Source: Pseudomonadales bacterium
Lineage (GTDB): Bacteria > Pseudomonadota > Gammaproteobacteria > Pseudomonadales > Azotimanducaceae
NCBI GenBank assembly: GCA_017642855.1
Contig: JAEPOO010000001.1
Location: 2,147,469-2,211,468 of the forward strand
Length of the DNA stretch: 64,000 nucleotides
Direction: 5' to 3'
Below are positions 16,086-25,709 of this stretch, piece after piece. Under the pieces are notes generated by a model. The model had not been told where the DNA came from and did no database searches. It worked only from the letters and a program-made list of their open reading frames with translations. Position 1 is the stretch's first letter; every line of letters begins with the position of its first letter. The translations under genes were made by a program, and so were the position numbers.

Positions 16086-17507
16086 ATGATCTTCAGCTCA
16101 GCCACATTCCTCTTTGCTTTCCTGCCCGTTGTTTTGGTCGGGGTGCTTGTTTCACCGAAGATTGTGCGCAATCTCTTTATTCTGTTCATGAGCCTCTTTT
16201 TCTACGCCTGGGGAGAGCTGTACTTCGTGGCGCTGATGCTCGGCTCGATTTTCATGAACTTCCTGATCGGTGGCGCGATCGGACGACCAGGCACTGGTAC
16301 GCAAAGCGCACGTTTCTGGTTGATCATCGGCATCGTCGCTAATCTCTTGCTGCTGGGTTACTTCAAATACGCCAATTTTCTTGTTGAAAACTGGAACCTG
16401 CTGACGACGCAACTGGGACTATCATCCTTTGATCACAAAAAAGTGCACCTCCCCTTGGGTATATCATTTTTCACCTTTCAGGCAATGTCATATCTGATCG
16501 ATGTGTACCGCGGTGATGCAGAGCACGATAAAAATCCAATCAACATCGCTCTCTACATCGCACTCTTCCCGCAATTGATTGCCGGACCCATCATTCGCTA
16601 CCACGATGTTTATCAACAGCTGAGAAACCGTTCTTTGTCAGTTGACCTTGCATACAGCGGTCTAACCCGATTCATCTGTGGTCTCGCCAAGAAACTGCTT
16701 ATTGCAAACCCACTGGGGGAGGTTGCCGATCAGATTTTTGCAATCAACGGAAACGACCTGAGCACTCCTGTCGCATGGCTGGGTATCCTCTGCTACACAC
16801 TGCAGATCTACTTCGATTTCTCAGGCTACTCCGATATGGCCATCGGTCTGGGTCGTATGCTGGGTTTTCGCTTTCTGGAAAACTTTAACTATCCCTACAT
16901 TGCGTCTTCCGTTCAGGCGTTCTGGCGACGCTGGCACATCTCGCTGTCCAACTGGTTCCGTGACTACCTGTACATTCCTCTTGGCGGAAATCGAGCCGGA
17001 TTGTTCAGAACCTATTGCAATCTGGTCATTGTCTTTTTCTTATGCGGGCTCTGGCATGGTGCCAGCTGGAACTTTGTTATCTGGGGGCTATTGCACGGCG
17101 CTTTTCTGGTGATAGAACGGCTGGGATTCGGAGGCCTGCTGGACCGACTTCCAAAAGTGGCAGGGCATGTTTATACATTACTGGCCGTCATGATCGCCTG
17201 GGTGTTTTTCCGAGCAGAAACCCTTGCTGAAGCTCTCAGCTACCTGAGAGCCATGCTGATACCCGGCAGCGGAAATAGCGATTTGTACTACGTCGCTCAA
17301 TACCTTAATCCGCACACCAGCCTCGTGCTGATCGTGGGACTTGTTCTCGCCACGCCGATTGCCAGAGTGGCTGTAAAAGCGGTTGGTGAGCGAAGCGAGT
17401 TCGGGCTGGAGCTGGTTAGAGCGAGCACGCTTGCCGTGCTGTTCCTGCTTAGCGTGATGACACTCGCTGCAGATGCTTATAACCCGTTCATTTACTTCAG
17501 GTTCTGA
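16086..17507 (+). CDS. MBOAT O-acyltransferase (AlgI-like)
   Basis: A 473-residue polytopic membrane protein of the membrane-bound O-acyltransferase family, closest to AlgI. AlgI-type proteins pass acetyl groups across the inner membrane for polysaccharide O-acetylation. Seen motifs: IFSSATFLFAFLPVVLVGV at the start, LPLGISFFTFQAMSYLIDVY, FWRRWHISLSNWFRDYLYIP and CGLWHGASWNFVIWG with the essential His. Length fits the family. The next gene encodes the expected AlgJ/AlgX-type periplasmic partner 8 bases downstream, which supports the function strongly. The substrate glycan is probably made by the neighbouring glycosyltransferases. Confidence 0.92.
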   Translation: MIFSSATFLFAFLPVVLVGVLVSPKIVRNLFILFMSLFFYAWGELYFVALMLGSIFMNFLIGGAIGRPGTGTQSARFWLIIGIVANLLLLGYFKYANFLVENWNLLTTQLGLSSFDHKKVHLPLGISFFTFQAMSYLIDVYRGDAEHDKNPINIALYIALFPQLIAGPIIRYHDVYQQLRNRSLSVDLAYSGLTRFICGLAKKLLIANPLGEVADQIFAINGNDLSTPVAWLGILCYTLQIYFDFSGYSDMAIGLGRMLGFRFLENFNYPYIASSVQAFWRRWHISLSNWFRDYLYIPLGGNRAGLFRTYCNLVIVFFLCGLWHGASWNFVIWGLLHGAFLVIERLGFGGLLDRLPKVAGHVYTLLAVMIAWVFFRAETLAEALSYLRAMLIPGSGNSDLYYVAQYLNPHTSLVLIVGLVLATPIARVAVKAVGERSEFGLELVRASTLAVLFLLSVMTLAADAYNPFIYFRF

Positions 17508-17514
17508 TATACAG

Positions 17515-18684
17515 ATGACTCTGACACACATGTTCAAGGCATTATCGCTATTACTCTTTCTGGGAGCACTCGGTGCACTGACTCATCAGCAATGGTTCGG
17601 CGCCGCGGCGACAAATCATGAAAACCGAAAGCTGGCTGAACTCCCAACCTGGCCCGCAGATCGTGATTCCCTAAGAGAATTTCCCAAAGCCTTTTCAGAC
17701 TACATGGATGACAACTTCGGCTTTCGCAGTGATTTGCTGCATGCATATCACCACCTGCTCGTTGGTTTCAAAACCTCCCCATCACATAAGGTTGTGCTCG
17801 GGAAGTCGGACTGGCTTTTCTATACCAATCAGCGCCTCACGGACCAAAATCGAGGCGCGATGCCGCTCAGCAACGAGGAGTTGGAAGTCTACCACGATCG
17901 GTTTCGCGGACAGCGCCTCTGGACAGAGTCGTTAGGAGCTAAGTATGTGCTTCTGCCTACACCGGACAAGAACACGGTGTATCCGGAGTTCCTGCCGGAC
18001 TGGGTGAAAGTTGTTGGTGTGAGCAGATACGATCAGGTTCTGAACTACCTTAAGGCACAGGGAGAACCATTTGTTGATGTCGCTCCGCACCTTCAGGCCG
18101 GAAAAGCCCGGGGAGAGAATCTTTACAGGCAAACTGACACCCACTGGAATTGTCTCGGTGGATTTCGCGCCTACGAAAAGCTGATGGATGAGATTGAGCG
18201 CTTCAATCTCCCAAATGTCGTAAGGTTGACCGAGGATGACATTGAATTCACGAACCTGCCGCCCAAGAACGGCGGGGATATGGCGAAAAACGTTCTATTG
18301 CTGGACGAAATTCTGTTAGAACCATTCGAAGTCAGGTGTGAAGTTCGCCAACCGGAAACAGTGGTCGGCACTCGCATTGAGGATGGCTACATCGCAAAGT
18401 TACCGTTAGTCCCCAAGGAACAACGAGAACATTGGCGTTACAAGAGAGGTGAAGATACACCCCGAACTCGGGTATTAATGTTCAGAGACTCCTACAGCTA
18501 CGCAATGCTGCAGTATCTGATTCTCTCCTTCGATGAGTTGATTGTCCTGCCCCGACGACATCTGAGTTTTAATGACAGCGCCGTCATTGAGTACGAACCG
18601 GATCTTGTTATCTACCAATTCGTCGAAAGAACTCTGTACTGGCGCCCGGAATTTGATCCAAACTCGCTAGCCGGCTCTGGCTAG
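17515..18684 (+). CDS. AlgJ/AlgX-like SGNH-type O-acetyltransferase
   Basis: A 390-residue protein with one N-terminal membrane anchor (residues about 8-24) and a periplasmic domain of the AlgJ/AlgX type. The catalytic triad elements are recognisable: Asp208 and His210 in TDTHW, and Ser326 in MFRDSYSYA. The N-terminal part contains ENRKLAELPTWP and DNFGFRSDLL, conserved around the start of this domain. These proteins transfer acetyl from the MBOAT partner onto periplasmic polysaccharide. The start is moved to the ATG at 17515, since the longer frame overlaps the AlgI-like gene. The 3' end overlaps the convergent glycosyltransferase gene by 18 bases. Confidence 0.88.
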   Translation: MTLTHMFKALSLLLFLGALGALTHQQWFGAAATNHENRKLAELPTWPADRDSLREFPKAFSDYMDDNFGFRSDLLHAYHHLLVGFKTSPSHKVVLGKSDWLFYTNQRLTDQNRGAMPLSNEELEVYHDRFRGQRLWTESLGAKYVLLPTPDKNTVYPEFLPDWVKVVGVSRYDQVLNYLKAQGEPFVDVAPHLQAGKARGENLYRQTDTHWNCLGGFRAYEKLMDEIERFNLPNVVRLTEDDIEFTNLPPKNGGDMAKNVLLLDEILLEPFEVRCEVRQPETVVGTRIEDGYIAKLPLVPKEQREHWRYKRGEDTPRTRVLMFRDSYSYAMLQYLILSFDELIVLPRRHLSFNDSAVIEYEPDLVIYQFVERTLYWRPEFDPNSLAGSG

Positions 18685-21234
18685 CGACTGCTCTGTCTCG
18701 GTGATGACGTCTAACCTAGCCACGATTCGTCGACCAATCGATTCCGCAGAAAACCCGGATGCAATCGATCGACTTGCTGAATTTCCAAGGGCTAAACGCT
18801 TATCTGAATCTACACAAAGCAACATGACCGCTTCTATGAGCGCTTCTTCATCAGGCTCTGCCCAGACTTGCCCCGCCTTGTAAGGGCCGTGATCTTCAGC
18901 CAGCACAACCTGTTCGCTCCTGACCAGAATTGAATTCTCTTCGGTCATAAACTCCAGATTCCCGGACCAGGCCGTTGCGATCACAGGTTTGCCGAGCAAC
19001 ATAGATTCAGCGAGTCCCAAACCAAAACCTTCGGAGCGATGTGGTGAGAGGAAAACGTCACAAGCCGACATCAATCGATAGACGTCCTCTGAATCGAGAT
19101 ATCCTTCAATAAGCGTTAGGCCATCATGCTCTGCTGCCCGCTTTCGAAGCTGCTCAGCAAAAGCCGGTGTCTTGTCCAGGTTGCTGACTTTCAACACCAG
19201 ATGCGCGTCTTCAGCGCCTCTGACAACCGCACCATCAACCGCCTGTATGGCCGCCTCAGGGTTCTTTCGCTCCGGAACACTTAATGCATCGAACATATTT
19301 AGGAAGAGCACCTTATCTTCCGGAAGATCAAAAGATGAGCGAACAGGGTCCGCTACCGAAATTGATTCGATCGAATGAGGTATGCAAACCACCGGAATAT
19401 CGGCCTTGGCTGCGATGGTCTGTCTACAGAATTCCGAGGGCACCCAGATCTCATCCAGCATAGAAATGGCCGGCAGCCATTCATCTGGAAACTCCGGAAG
19501 CTCCCACGCCCAGTAGCCAATGTTGTAGCGGCCCCTGAGCACTTCGTGGCCAATCTGATTCAAAGCATTAACTGTCTGATCGGCGTTGATATGGAAGAGG
19601 TTGATGTTGAACCTGGGTTCACCCATGACAGATCCTGGAACCTTGGCTTCCATTCGAGACACGTTGCCATGACGAAAATCGGAGACTGCGAGCGGCACGG
19701 CGGCAGCGGTGAGATTCCGAATATTGCTGCGCGCTGAGGCGCCGATACCACTCTCAGCATTCACGTAGCCAATAAGATTCACTCCCCATGGAAGACTGGC
19801 ATCCTTGGGACCGCGAGCCACTGATGGCTCTTCTACAGTATGAGTCAGGCGATCAACCAGCCGTACATGTACCTGTTGCCTCAATTTCTCAGGCACAAAA
19901 GGTCGCACCAGATGACGATATCGCCAGGCGGCACGATAGAGTAAACGGTTCGCTCTCGCTCTGGTGCGTTGCCAGAAACTGAGCTGCTGGTCTGTGTCAC
20001 CGAACTGGGAAAGTTCGTGGCGAACCGGAAGGATGAAACACTCATCAAAACCGGCCTGCTCTGCCGCACTCTGAACGTACCAATCGGCAAAGCGTTTTCC
20101 GTGCGCGCCGGAAAGATCCGGAAAGGCTTCCTGCAGATCGGGCCTCGCGTTATAGAGCTTGAAAGCAAGGCGTGTAATCCAGGGTATATGTTTGCCGTTC
20201 AATGTGACGGGCTCATTCAGGTAGCCAAGAAAATTGGCGCAGCCCGTTGCCTCATATGGGTCATCCTGACTTCGTTTCCAGTCATAGTCTTCGCGATATA
20301 TGTATCTCGCAAAGTCGGGAATCCGAGTGCCATCCGCGAAGTTGCCATAAGCGTAGGAGATCTTGGATGTCGACGCCTGTCCATTTGCATCCAGTTCATC
20401 GGCGTAGTCTGCGCATAATTTCTGAACCGCTGTCCCTGCTGATTCTTTCGTAAATCGATCCTGGTGTTTGCTGAGGGTTTTCGCTTCGCCGGAAAATCCT
20501 GAGAAGTGGAAGAACAGCAGTGGAGCGTCATTCACGCGATAACCACTTTGGCAATCATCCGCAGTTTTCACCTGCCTGTGCTTCAAATTCCAGTAAGCGG
20601 TATTCCAGCCTTCGTTACGGTTAATATAAACATCGGTATACATTCCCGGCGCAAGATCCATCCACTTCTGATCAACAAAGAGACCACGTGGCAAATCGAC
20701 AACACAGTCTTCATAGAGCTTATCTTCCCACCAGTGCGCAAACTGCTGCATATCCGGCGTATTTTTAAGACCGATGTAGCCCAGGTTATAAGATCCAGAC
20801 ACGAGAATATTCAGCTCACTGGGCAGCTTGTCATCGTTCAACGGTCCGGTCAGATGAGGGGTCAGCAGCATCTGATGTTCGTCCAGCAGCGAGAGCATCT
20901 CATCCAGAGAGTCATAGATCCGGATATCCGGATCGAAATAGATGACCTTTTCGTAACCCTGCTGAAAGAGTGCTGAGATAATGTAAGGTTTTATCGCCGT
21001 ATTGAGCTCAAGAATCGTGTAACGAAAGATAAACTTGTCGATCATCGGGATGTCGAGTGACGCCATCTCGAGAATGTCAAAATTCTCAGCACTGAAATCA
21101 AAATCTTCTGGTTTGTCGCACAGTCCAACGACGCGATCTGCAGCCGGCGAGAACTGCTCTACGCTGTTCATCAGCGTACGTGCATAGTGCAGGTAGTTTC
21201 GAGAAACAATGGTAAAAATACAGGTCTTAGCCAT
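18667..21234 (-). CDS. Two-domain glycosyltransferase: GT8-like plus GT4
   Basis: 855 residues, apparently two enzymes in one chain. Residues 1-290 form a GT-A domain like family 8: FTIVSRNYLHYARTLMNSV at the start, VIYFDPDIRIYDSL with a DxD-type motif, then a GSYNLGYIGL segment. Residues about 485-850 form a GT-B family-4 domain: INLIGYVNAESGIGASARSN, then RKNPEAAIQAV, and DVFLSPHRSEGFGLGLAESM as the donor-binding motif. The linker (about 295-480) includes a helical stretch. A bifunctional enzyme could add two sugars in sequence. The gene starts within the last codons of the coiled-coil sulfotransferase gene (8-base overlap), so the two are coupled. Confidence 0.82.
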   Translation of the reverse strand: MAKTCIFTIVSRNYLHYARTLMNSVEQFSPAADRVVGLCDKPEDFDFSAENFDILEMASLDIPMIDKFIFRYTILELNTAIKPYIISALFQQGYEKVIYFDPDIRIYDSLDEMLSLLDEHQMLLTPHLTGPLNDDKLPSELNILVSGSYNLGYIGLKNTPDMQQFAHWWEDKLYEDCVVDLPRGLFVDQKWMDLAPGMYTDVYINRNEGWNTAYWNLKHRQVKTADDCQSGYRVNDAPLLFFHFSGFSGEAKTLSKHQDRFTKESAGTAVQKLCADYADELDANGQASTSKISYAYGNFADGTRIPDFARYIYREDYDWKRSQDDPYEATGCANFLGYLNEPVTLNGKHIPWITRLAFKLYNARPDLQEAFPDLSGAHGKRFADWYVQSAAEQAGFDECFILPVRHELSQFGDTDQQLSFWQRTRARANRLLYRAAWRYRHLVRPFVPEKLRQQVHVRLVDRLTHTVEEPSVARGPKDASLPWGVNLIGYVNAESGIGASARSNIRNLTAAAVPLAVSDFRHGNVSRMEAKVPGSVMGEPRFNINLFHINADQTVNALNQIGHEVLRGRYNIGYWAWELPEFPDEWLPAISMLDEIWVPSEFCRQTIAAKADIPVVCIPHSIESISVADPVRSSFDLPEDKVLFLNMFDALSVPERKNPEAAIQAVDGAVVRGAEDAHLVLKVSNLDKTPAFAEQLRKRAAEHDGLTLIEGYLDSEDVYRLMSACDVFLSPHRSEGFGLGLAESMLLGKPVIATAWSGNLEFMTEENSILVRSEQVVLAEDHGPYKAGQVWAEPDEEALIEAVMLLCVDSDKRLALGNSASRSIASGFSAESIGRRIVARLDVITETEQSLARAG

Positions 21235-22729
21235 CGGTTACCTGTTGCAGCATTTTGATCATCCTTCTTTGTAACTTGAACCGCTGAAGCTCTGCTTCCA
21301 GTTCCTGTGTTCTATCAATCAATCTCTGGTGAGTTTCGGCGAGTTCCTGATGAACTTTTCGTAACTCCCGGTGCATCTTTTCAAGCTCAGCATGGGCAGT
21401 CACCAGCTCCGCTTCTTTTCCTTCCAGCGCAGACTGGAGAGACTGGGTATAGACTTCTCGCGTTTCCGTTTCAGACTGATGTCGATCTATTATCTCTTGA
21501 AGATCCGCATCTCGTTGGACTAGCTCTGATTCTTTCTCCGCAAGCGCCTTGTTTAACGCCTCGGAATACTGTCTAGCCTCCTCTACCTCGCTTTTAAGCG
21601 TTTCTGCATAAGCTTCACCCTCTTTCGCCGCACGATCAAACCGCTCCTTCGCTTCCTGGAGCGAGGCCTCCTGCGATTGAATCAGCTTGTCCTTGGTGTC
21701 CTGCTCCCGCTCCAGATCGGTAATGTACTGGCGTCCGGTGTCCTGCTCCCGCTCAAGATCGGTAATGTACCGGCGTCCGGTCTCCAATTCCAGGGACAAC
21801 GACAACGCATATTGCTTCGCCTCCTCAGCCTGATTGAAAAGCCGGGTCTCTTTATCAGACAAGCCTTCGATGTCTATAATCTCCTCACCCTGAGCAAGAC
21901 GCTCCCATTCGGCTGCCTGCGACAGTAGAGGTAAAGCCAGGGTTTCAATTCCGCTGTCCGGCACCTCAGGAAATCGTTCGGCGTTCCGCAACACGAGAGC
22001 AGCCCACTCTGGTAACGCATGATCTTTGTGATGTCGGAGCCCAAAATCCACAAAGGACTGATCTTTCATCTCCAGCTGCATGCCAACGAGCTCAGAAATA
22101 CGGTCCAGCGCGCCCTCAGGATCACTCAGCACTTCGTCATAACTGATGTGCATCCCCAGACGTGAGACAGATCCCTGCATCGCATCCAGGTTATATCGCA
22201 GCCACAGTGCGCTTGCCTGCGCTTTACCCATACCGTCTCGGCTTTTCAGGGACGATATGACTTCGCCTGGTTGCCGAGTCGTCAACACGCAGTAAATCTC
22301 AAACTGTTGATCAGCCAAAACACGCAGCCAAAAAGGCAGCAGACGACAAATTCGTGGATCTTTGATGCATATTGCATCAGCCCTTTCGAATTCATCATTC
22401 AACAGCTTTGCCGCTGCCTCGAGTTGCGAATCGCCAAGTGTTTCTTGCCAGTTCTCAGGAAACGCCTGCCAGCTGGACCAGTTGAGCCCCAGGACATTTA
22501 GAAGTTTCTCATTGAAGTCCACTATCTGCTGGTTTTCAAAGAAGCCCTTCAGGTTGTCCTCCGCAGGGGTCATCACAGACTTTCCTATTGAAAGTCCGGC
22601 TTTTTCTATCAATCCGGTGAGCAGGGAAGTGCCACTTCGATGCATGCCAAGCACAAGCAAGGCTTTGCGACTTAGCTCCAAATCTAGCGTTCTCGTTCTT
22701 TCAGTTTGATTCAGCGATAATACCACCAC
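21227..22729 (-). CDS. Sulfotransferase with long C-terminal coiled coil
   Basis: About 500 residues. The N-terminal domain carries the PAPS-binding loop LLVLGMHRSGTSLLTGLIEKAG split across residues 24-45, and later ICIKDPRICRLLPFW and VLTTRQPGEVISSLKSRDG, typical of bacterial sulfotransferases. From about residue 290 to the end the chain is a continuous Glu/Gln/Lys/Arg/Leu-rich coiled coil with a tandem 14-residue duplication (YITDLEREQDT twice). The start is uncertain: GTG at 22729 is chosen to leave room for the divergent gene at 22763, and a TTG closer to the P-loop is possible. It is coupled to the downstream GT8-GT4 gene, suggesting sugar addition and sulfation act together. Confidence 0.8.
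   Translation of the reverse strand: MVVLSLNQTERTRTLDLELSRKALLVLGMHRSGTSLLTGLIEKAGLSIGKSVMTPAEDNLKGFFENQQIVDFNEKLLNVLGLNWSSWQAFPENWQETLGDSQLEAAAKLLNDEFERADAICIKDPRICRLLPFWLRVLADQQFEIYCVLTTRQPGEVISSLKSRDGMGKAQASALWLRYNLDAMQGSVSRLGMHISYDEVLSDPEGALDRISELVGMQLEMKDQSFVDFGLRHHKDHALPEWAALVLRNAERFPEVPDSGIETLALPLLSQAAEWERLAQGEEIIDIEGLSDKETRLFNQAEEAKQYALSLSLELETGRRYITDLEREQDTGRQYITDLEREQDTKDKLIQSQEASLQEAKERFDRAAKEGEAYAETLKSEVEEARQYSEALNKALAEKESELVQRDADLQEIIDRHQSETETREVYTQSLQSALEGKEAELVTAHAELEKMHRELRKVHQELAETHQRLIDRTQELEAELQRFKLQRRMIKMLQQVTDG
21695..21778. repeat. 42-bp tandem duplication in the coiled-coil region
   Basis: Two adjacent 42-bp units, each starting GGTGTCCTGCTCCCGCTC on the + strand, differ at two positions. 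They encode a 14-residue repeat in the coiled coil of the sulfotransferase and keep the reading frame. A partial third match follows at 21779. Confidence 0.9.
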
Positions 22730-22762
22730 CCTTAACGCGACCGAAGAAGAGATCGCTTCACA

Positions 22763-23878
22763 ATGAAAGTCCTGCACGTGTACCGAACCTATTTCCCAGA
22801 CACCCAGGGCGGCGCGGAAGAGGTTATTAGGCAAATCTGCAGGAACACCAAAACCCTTGGGGTTGAAAGCAGAGTTTTCTACCCTTCTTCGCATCCTGAG
22901 CCCGCTGTCATTTCCTCGGAAGAAGGTCAATTGATACGGGTAAAAAAGAACGTCGAAATCGCATCCTGTGGATTCTGTCTGGGCGGACTAGGAGAGTTCA
23001 AACGGCAGGCAAATTGGGCGGATATCATCCACTACCACTTTCCCTGGCCATTCGCCGACATCATGCATCTGGCAACCGGGATACGGAAGCCCAGCCTCGT
23101 GACGTACCACTCGGACATCGTTAGACAGCGTCTACTGGGCTGTGTCTACCGTCCCCTTATGAAACGTTTTCTCAACTCGGTTGATCGGATCGTGGCAACT
23201 TCGAACAACTACGCCAAATCGAGCGACATATTGGCCGACTATTCCGACAAAGTTTCCGTCATTCCTATTGGTATCGATGAAGCATCCTACCCTGAGGCAA
23301 CTCATCAAGCTCTGAAGAAAGCAGAAGATGATTTCGGCAGAGACTTTTTCCTGTTTATCGGGGTCTGGCGCTATTACAAGGGTCTGCAGTTTCTACTTGA
23401 GGCACTGAAAGACCGTCCGTACAAAGCTGTGATCGTTGGAACAGGACCGGAAGAAACCTACCTGAAGGGTCTCGCAAACCAGATGGGGCTCACAAATGTC
23501 AGTTTCCCTGGATACATTGACGACATCACGAAAGTCAGTCTCTTGAAACTGAGCCAAGCTTTCGTCCTACCGTCACACCTGCGATCAGAAGCCTTCGGTG
23601 TGACGCTGCTGGAAAGCGCGATGGCTGGAAAACCTATGATTTCAACGGAAATCGGCACGGGAACCAGCTACATCAATAAACACCAGGAGACTGGTCTGGT
23701 CGTCGAACCCGGCAAGTCTGAGGCGCTACAAGGTGCCATGGACATTATTCATCATCGCGGCAAGGAAGCTGTGAAGATGGGCAAAAACGCACGAAACAGG
23801 TTTGAGTCTCACTTTACCGGAGAAAAAATGGGCCACAATTACGCGACTATTTACGCTTCTCTGGTGGGGGAAAACTGA
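22763..23878 (+). CDS. GT4 family glycosyltransferase
   Basis: 371 residues with a full GT-B layout. The N-terminal motif VYRTYFPDTQGGAEEVIRQI (residues 6-25) has the glycine-rich loop of GT4 enzymes. The middle has VIPIGID before the donor half, FIGVWRYYKGLQFLLEAL and the E-x7-E segment HLRSEAFGVTLLESAMAG. Family 4 enzymes transfer sugars from nucleotide donors with retention, here presumably during polysaccharide repeat-unit assembly at the cytoplasmic membrane. Two bases separate it from the next glycosyltransferase gene. The 33-base gap to the divergent sulfotransferase must hold both starts. Confidence 0.9.
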   Translation: MKVLHVYRTYFPDTQGGAEEVIRQICRNTKTLGVESRVFYPSSHPEPAVISSEEGQLIRVKKNVEIASCGFCLGGLGEFKRQANWADIIHYHFPWPFADIMHLATGIRKPSLVTYHSDIVRQRLLGCVYRPLMKRFLNSVDRIVATSNNYAKSSDILADYSDKVSVIPIGIDEASYPEATHQALKKAEDDFGRDFFLFIGVWRYYKGLQFLLEALKDRPYKAVIVGTGPEETYLKGLANQMGLTNVSFPGYIDDITKVSLLKLSQAFVLPSHLRSEAFGVTLLESAMAGKPMISTEIGTGTSYINKHQETGLVVEPGKSEALQGAMDIIHHRGKEAVKMGKNARNRFESHFTGEKMGHNYATIYASLVGEN

Positions 23879-23880
23879 TC

Positions 23881-24960
23881 TTGCGTATCGCCGTCGACGC
23901 CAGACCTCTGGCCGCACCACTCACGGGGATAGGCCGTTACACAAACTCTCTGCTTAAACACCTTACTCGCACGGATCATGAGTGGTTTCTCTACAGTGAT
24001 CGACCACTGACAACTGCAGTACCTTCAGGAAATAACATCACCGTCAGATCAGGTTCCGCTCAAGGAGGCTCTCCCGGTAGTCTCCGATGGGCCCAGTGGG
24101 AGTATGTCAAATGGTCGAAACAGGATGCCATCGATACCTTCTGGTCCCCTCGGCATCACTTGCCACTGCTCCTTCCGGACCACATCAGAAAAGTTGTCAC
24201 GATCCATGACCTCGTCTGGAAACGATATCCGGAAACCATGCAGAGGAAAAATTATTGGCTGGAGAAACTGCTGATGGGGCCATCGATCAAAAAGGCGGAT
24301 CAGGTGATCTGTGTTTCATCCTTCACCAGGCAGGAAGTGGGGCGCTATTTTCCTACTGCGGCGGCAAGTAAGTGCTACGTCATCCATGAAGGGGCGGCTC
24401 AGCCCGAAAAAATCGCTGAGCTTCCACCGGGGAAGATCTCTTCTCCTTACCTGCTTTTTGTGGGCACGCTCGAGCCAAGAAAGAATCTCAGCAGACTTCT
24501 TCAGGCCTATGCCAGAAAGGCAAATCAACTCCCTGATCTTATCATCGTTGGCGGTCAGGGCTGGGGAGAATTACAACTGACGGAACTGGTCGACAAGCTG
24601 CAGCTAGCCGATCGCGTAAAACTACTCGGCTTTGTCTCTGAAGCAGATCTGCATCGGCTCTATCAAAAGGCCCATTGCCTTCTGATGCCATCGCTATACG
24701 AAGGATTCGGTCTACCGGCGCTTGAAGCCATGCAATACGAAGTTCCTGTTCTCTACTCGAAAGAAACCTCTCTCGTGGAAGTCGTTGGAGAAGGAGGTAT
24801 CGGGGTCGATGCTGATTCTATTGAGTCAATTGCCAATGGGCTCGTCGATATTGAAAAACACAGCAACCGGACTCGTCTTTCTGCGAAAGCTGGCATGCAG
24901 GCGTTGAGATTTTCGTGGAACATCGCCGCTGAACAAACTCTAAAAGTGTTGACAGGTTAA
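23881..24960 (+). CDS. GT4 family glycosyltransferase
   Basis: 359 residues, WbaZ/MtfB-like GT4. The N terminus IAVDARPLAAPLTGIGRYTN is characteristic of this subgroup. The donor half shows LLFVGTLEPRKNLSRLLQAY, IIVGGQGWGE, VKLLGFVSEADLHRLYQKA and LLMPSLYEGFGLPALEAMQY. These enzymes often add mannose or rhamnose in O-antigen or exopolysaccharide synthesis. The TTG start is 2 bases after the preceding stop, so the pair is clearly one operon. Its end overlaps the convergent sulfotransferase gene by 4 bases. The rml genes at 40 kb could supply dTDP-rhamnose, but that link is inference. Confidence 0.9.
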   Translation: MRIAVDARPLAAPLTGIGRYTNSLLKHLTRTDHEWFLYSDRPLTTAVPSGNNITVRSGSAQGGSPGSLRWAQWEYVKWSKQDAIDTFWSPRHHLPLLLPDHIRKVVTIHDLVWKRYPETMQRKNYWLEKLLMGPSIKKADQVICVSSFTRQEVGRYFPTAAASKCYVIHEGAAQPEKIAELPPGKISSPYLLFVGTLEPRKNLSRLLQAYARKANQLPDLIIVGGQGWGELQLTELVDKLQLADRVKLLGFVSEADLHRLYQKAHCLLMPSLYEGFGLPALEAMQYEVPVLYSKETSLVEVVGEGGIGVDADSIESIANGLVDIEKHSNRTRLSAKAGMQALRFSWNIAAEQTLKVLTG

Positions 24961-25709
24961 CGCCAGTCCGCTGTCGAGAACTCCACCAGCTCTTCGAGTT
25001 TCACGAGGTCTTTTCGAAAACATCTCCTCAGAAAGAGACTCGCCATCGGCACGTCACTCAGGTTGGAGGATTGACTGAAAACTTCCCTGGACTGAGTTGG
25101 AAATTCATCAATATCAAGAAAGTCATGGACTTGTCTCAGCGTTTCCTCGTGCCTTTCGCGTAACCATTCGCTCTGGATAACCAGCACCTGATCTTTCTCA
25201 AAGCTGCGGAAGAGGTTATTAAGCTGCCTGAAATAGTACCCACGGTCTCGATAGCTGTGACGTCTGAGAGAGGAATCCTCAGAAAGGTACTCTCGATCTC
25301 GATGGAGCCGATAAGATTCTATCAACAGTGCCAAACAGAACGGCAAGGATTCATTACCTCTCTTTTTCTCCATTAAATAGTGCGAATAGGCGCGCTCAAC
25401 TGGATCACGCAGAATTACAATGAGTTTTAGCTCCGGGTTGTAGCGCCGGAGCCTTTCCGCTATTTCAGGAAAGTAGAGGTACACTGGTGTCGCTTCGCCC
25501 TTTATCGAGGCATCAGGATTGTCGAACAAGCTGTCGTAGCGCCTTTCTATCTCTCCTGAAAACCATTCGTTGTTGAACTTTGCGTCGTCGAAGATATGCG
25601 CCTCTTTTCCCTGGGCCATCTCGATCATTGGATGTTCATTCAGGAACTCGGACAGCGCCGTCGTAGCGGATTTCTGGGCTCCAAGAATCATGAACTCCAG
25701 AGCCTTCAA
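24957..25709 (-). CDS. Sulfotransferase (heparan-sulfate-type P-loop)
   Basis: 250 residues. The PAPS 5'-phosphosulfate loop is FMILGAQKSATTALSEFL (residues 6-23), with the K-S-x-T-T form of carbohydrate sulfotransferases. The 3'-phosphate segment is LIVILRDPVERAYSHYLMEK. GEATPVYLYFPEIAERL between them matches the family's substrate-side region. Such enzymes move sulfate from PAPS to hydroxyl groups of glycans. The TTG start overlaps the upstream stop as TTGA, so it is coupled to the second sulfotransferase gene. The clear carbohydrate-type motif makes this the best candidate glycan sulfotransferase here. Confidence 0.88.
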   Translation of the reverse strand: MKALEFMILGAQKSATTALSEFLNEHPMIEMAQGKEAHIFDDAKFNNEWFSGEIERRYDSLFDNPDASIKGEATPVYLYFPEIAERLRRYNPELKLIVILRDPVERAYSHYLMEKKRGNESLPFCLALLIESYRLHRDREYLSEDSSLRRHSYRDRGYYFRQLNNLFRSFEKDQVLVIQSEWLRERHEETLRQVHDFLDIDEFPTQSREVFSQSSNLSDVPMASLFLRRCFRKDLVKLEELVEFSTADWR

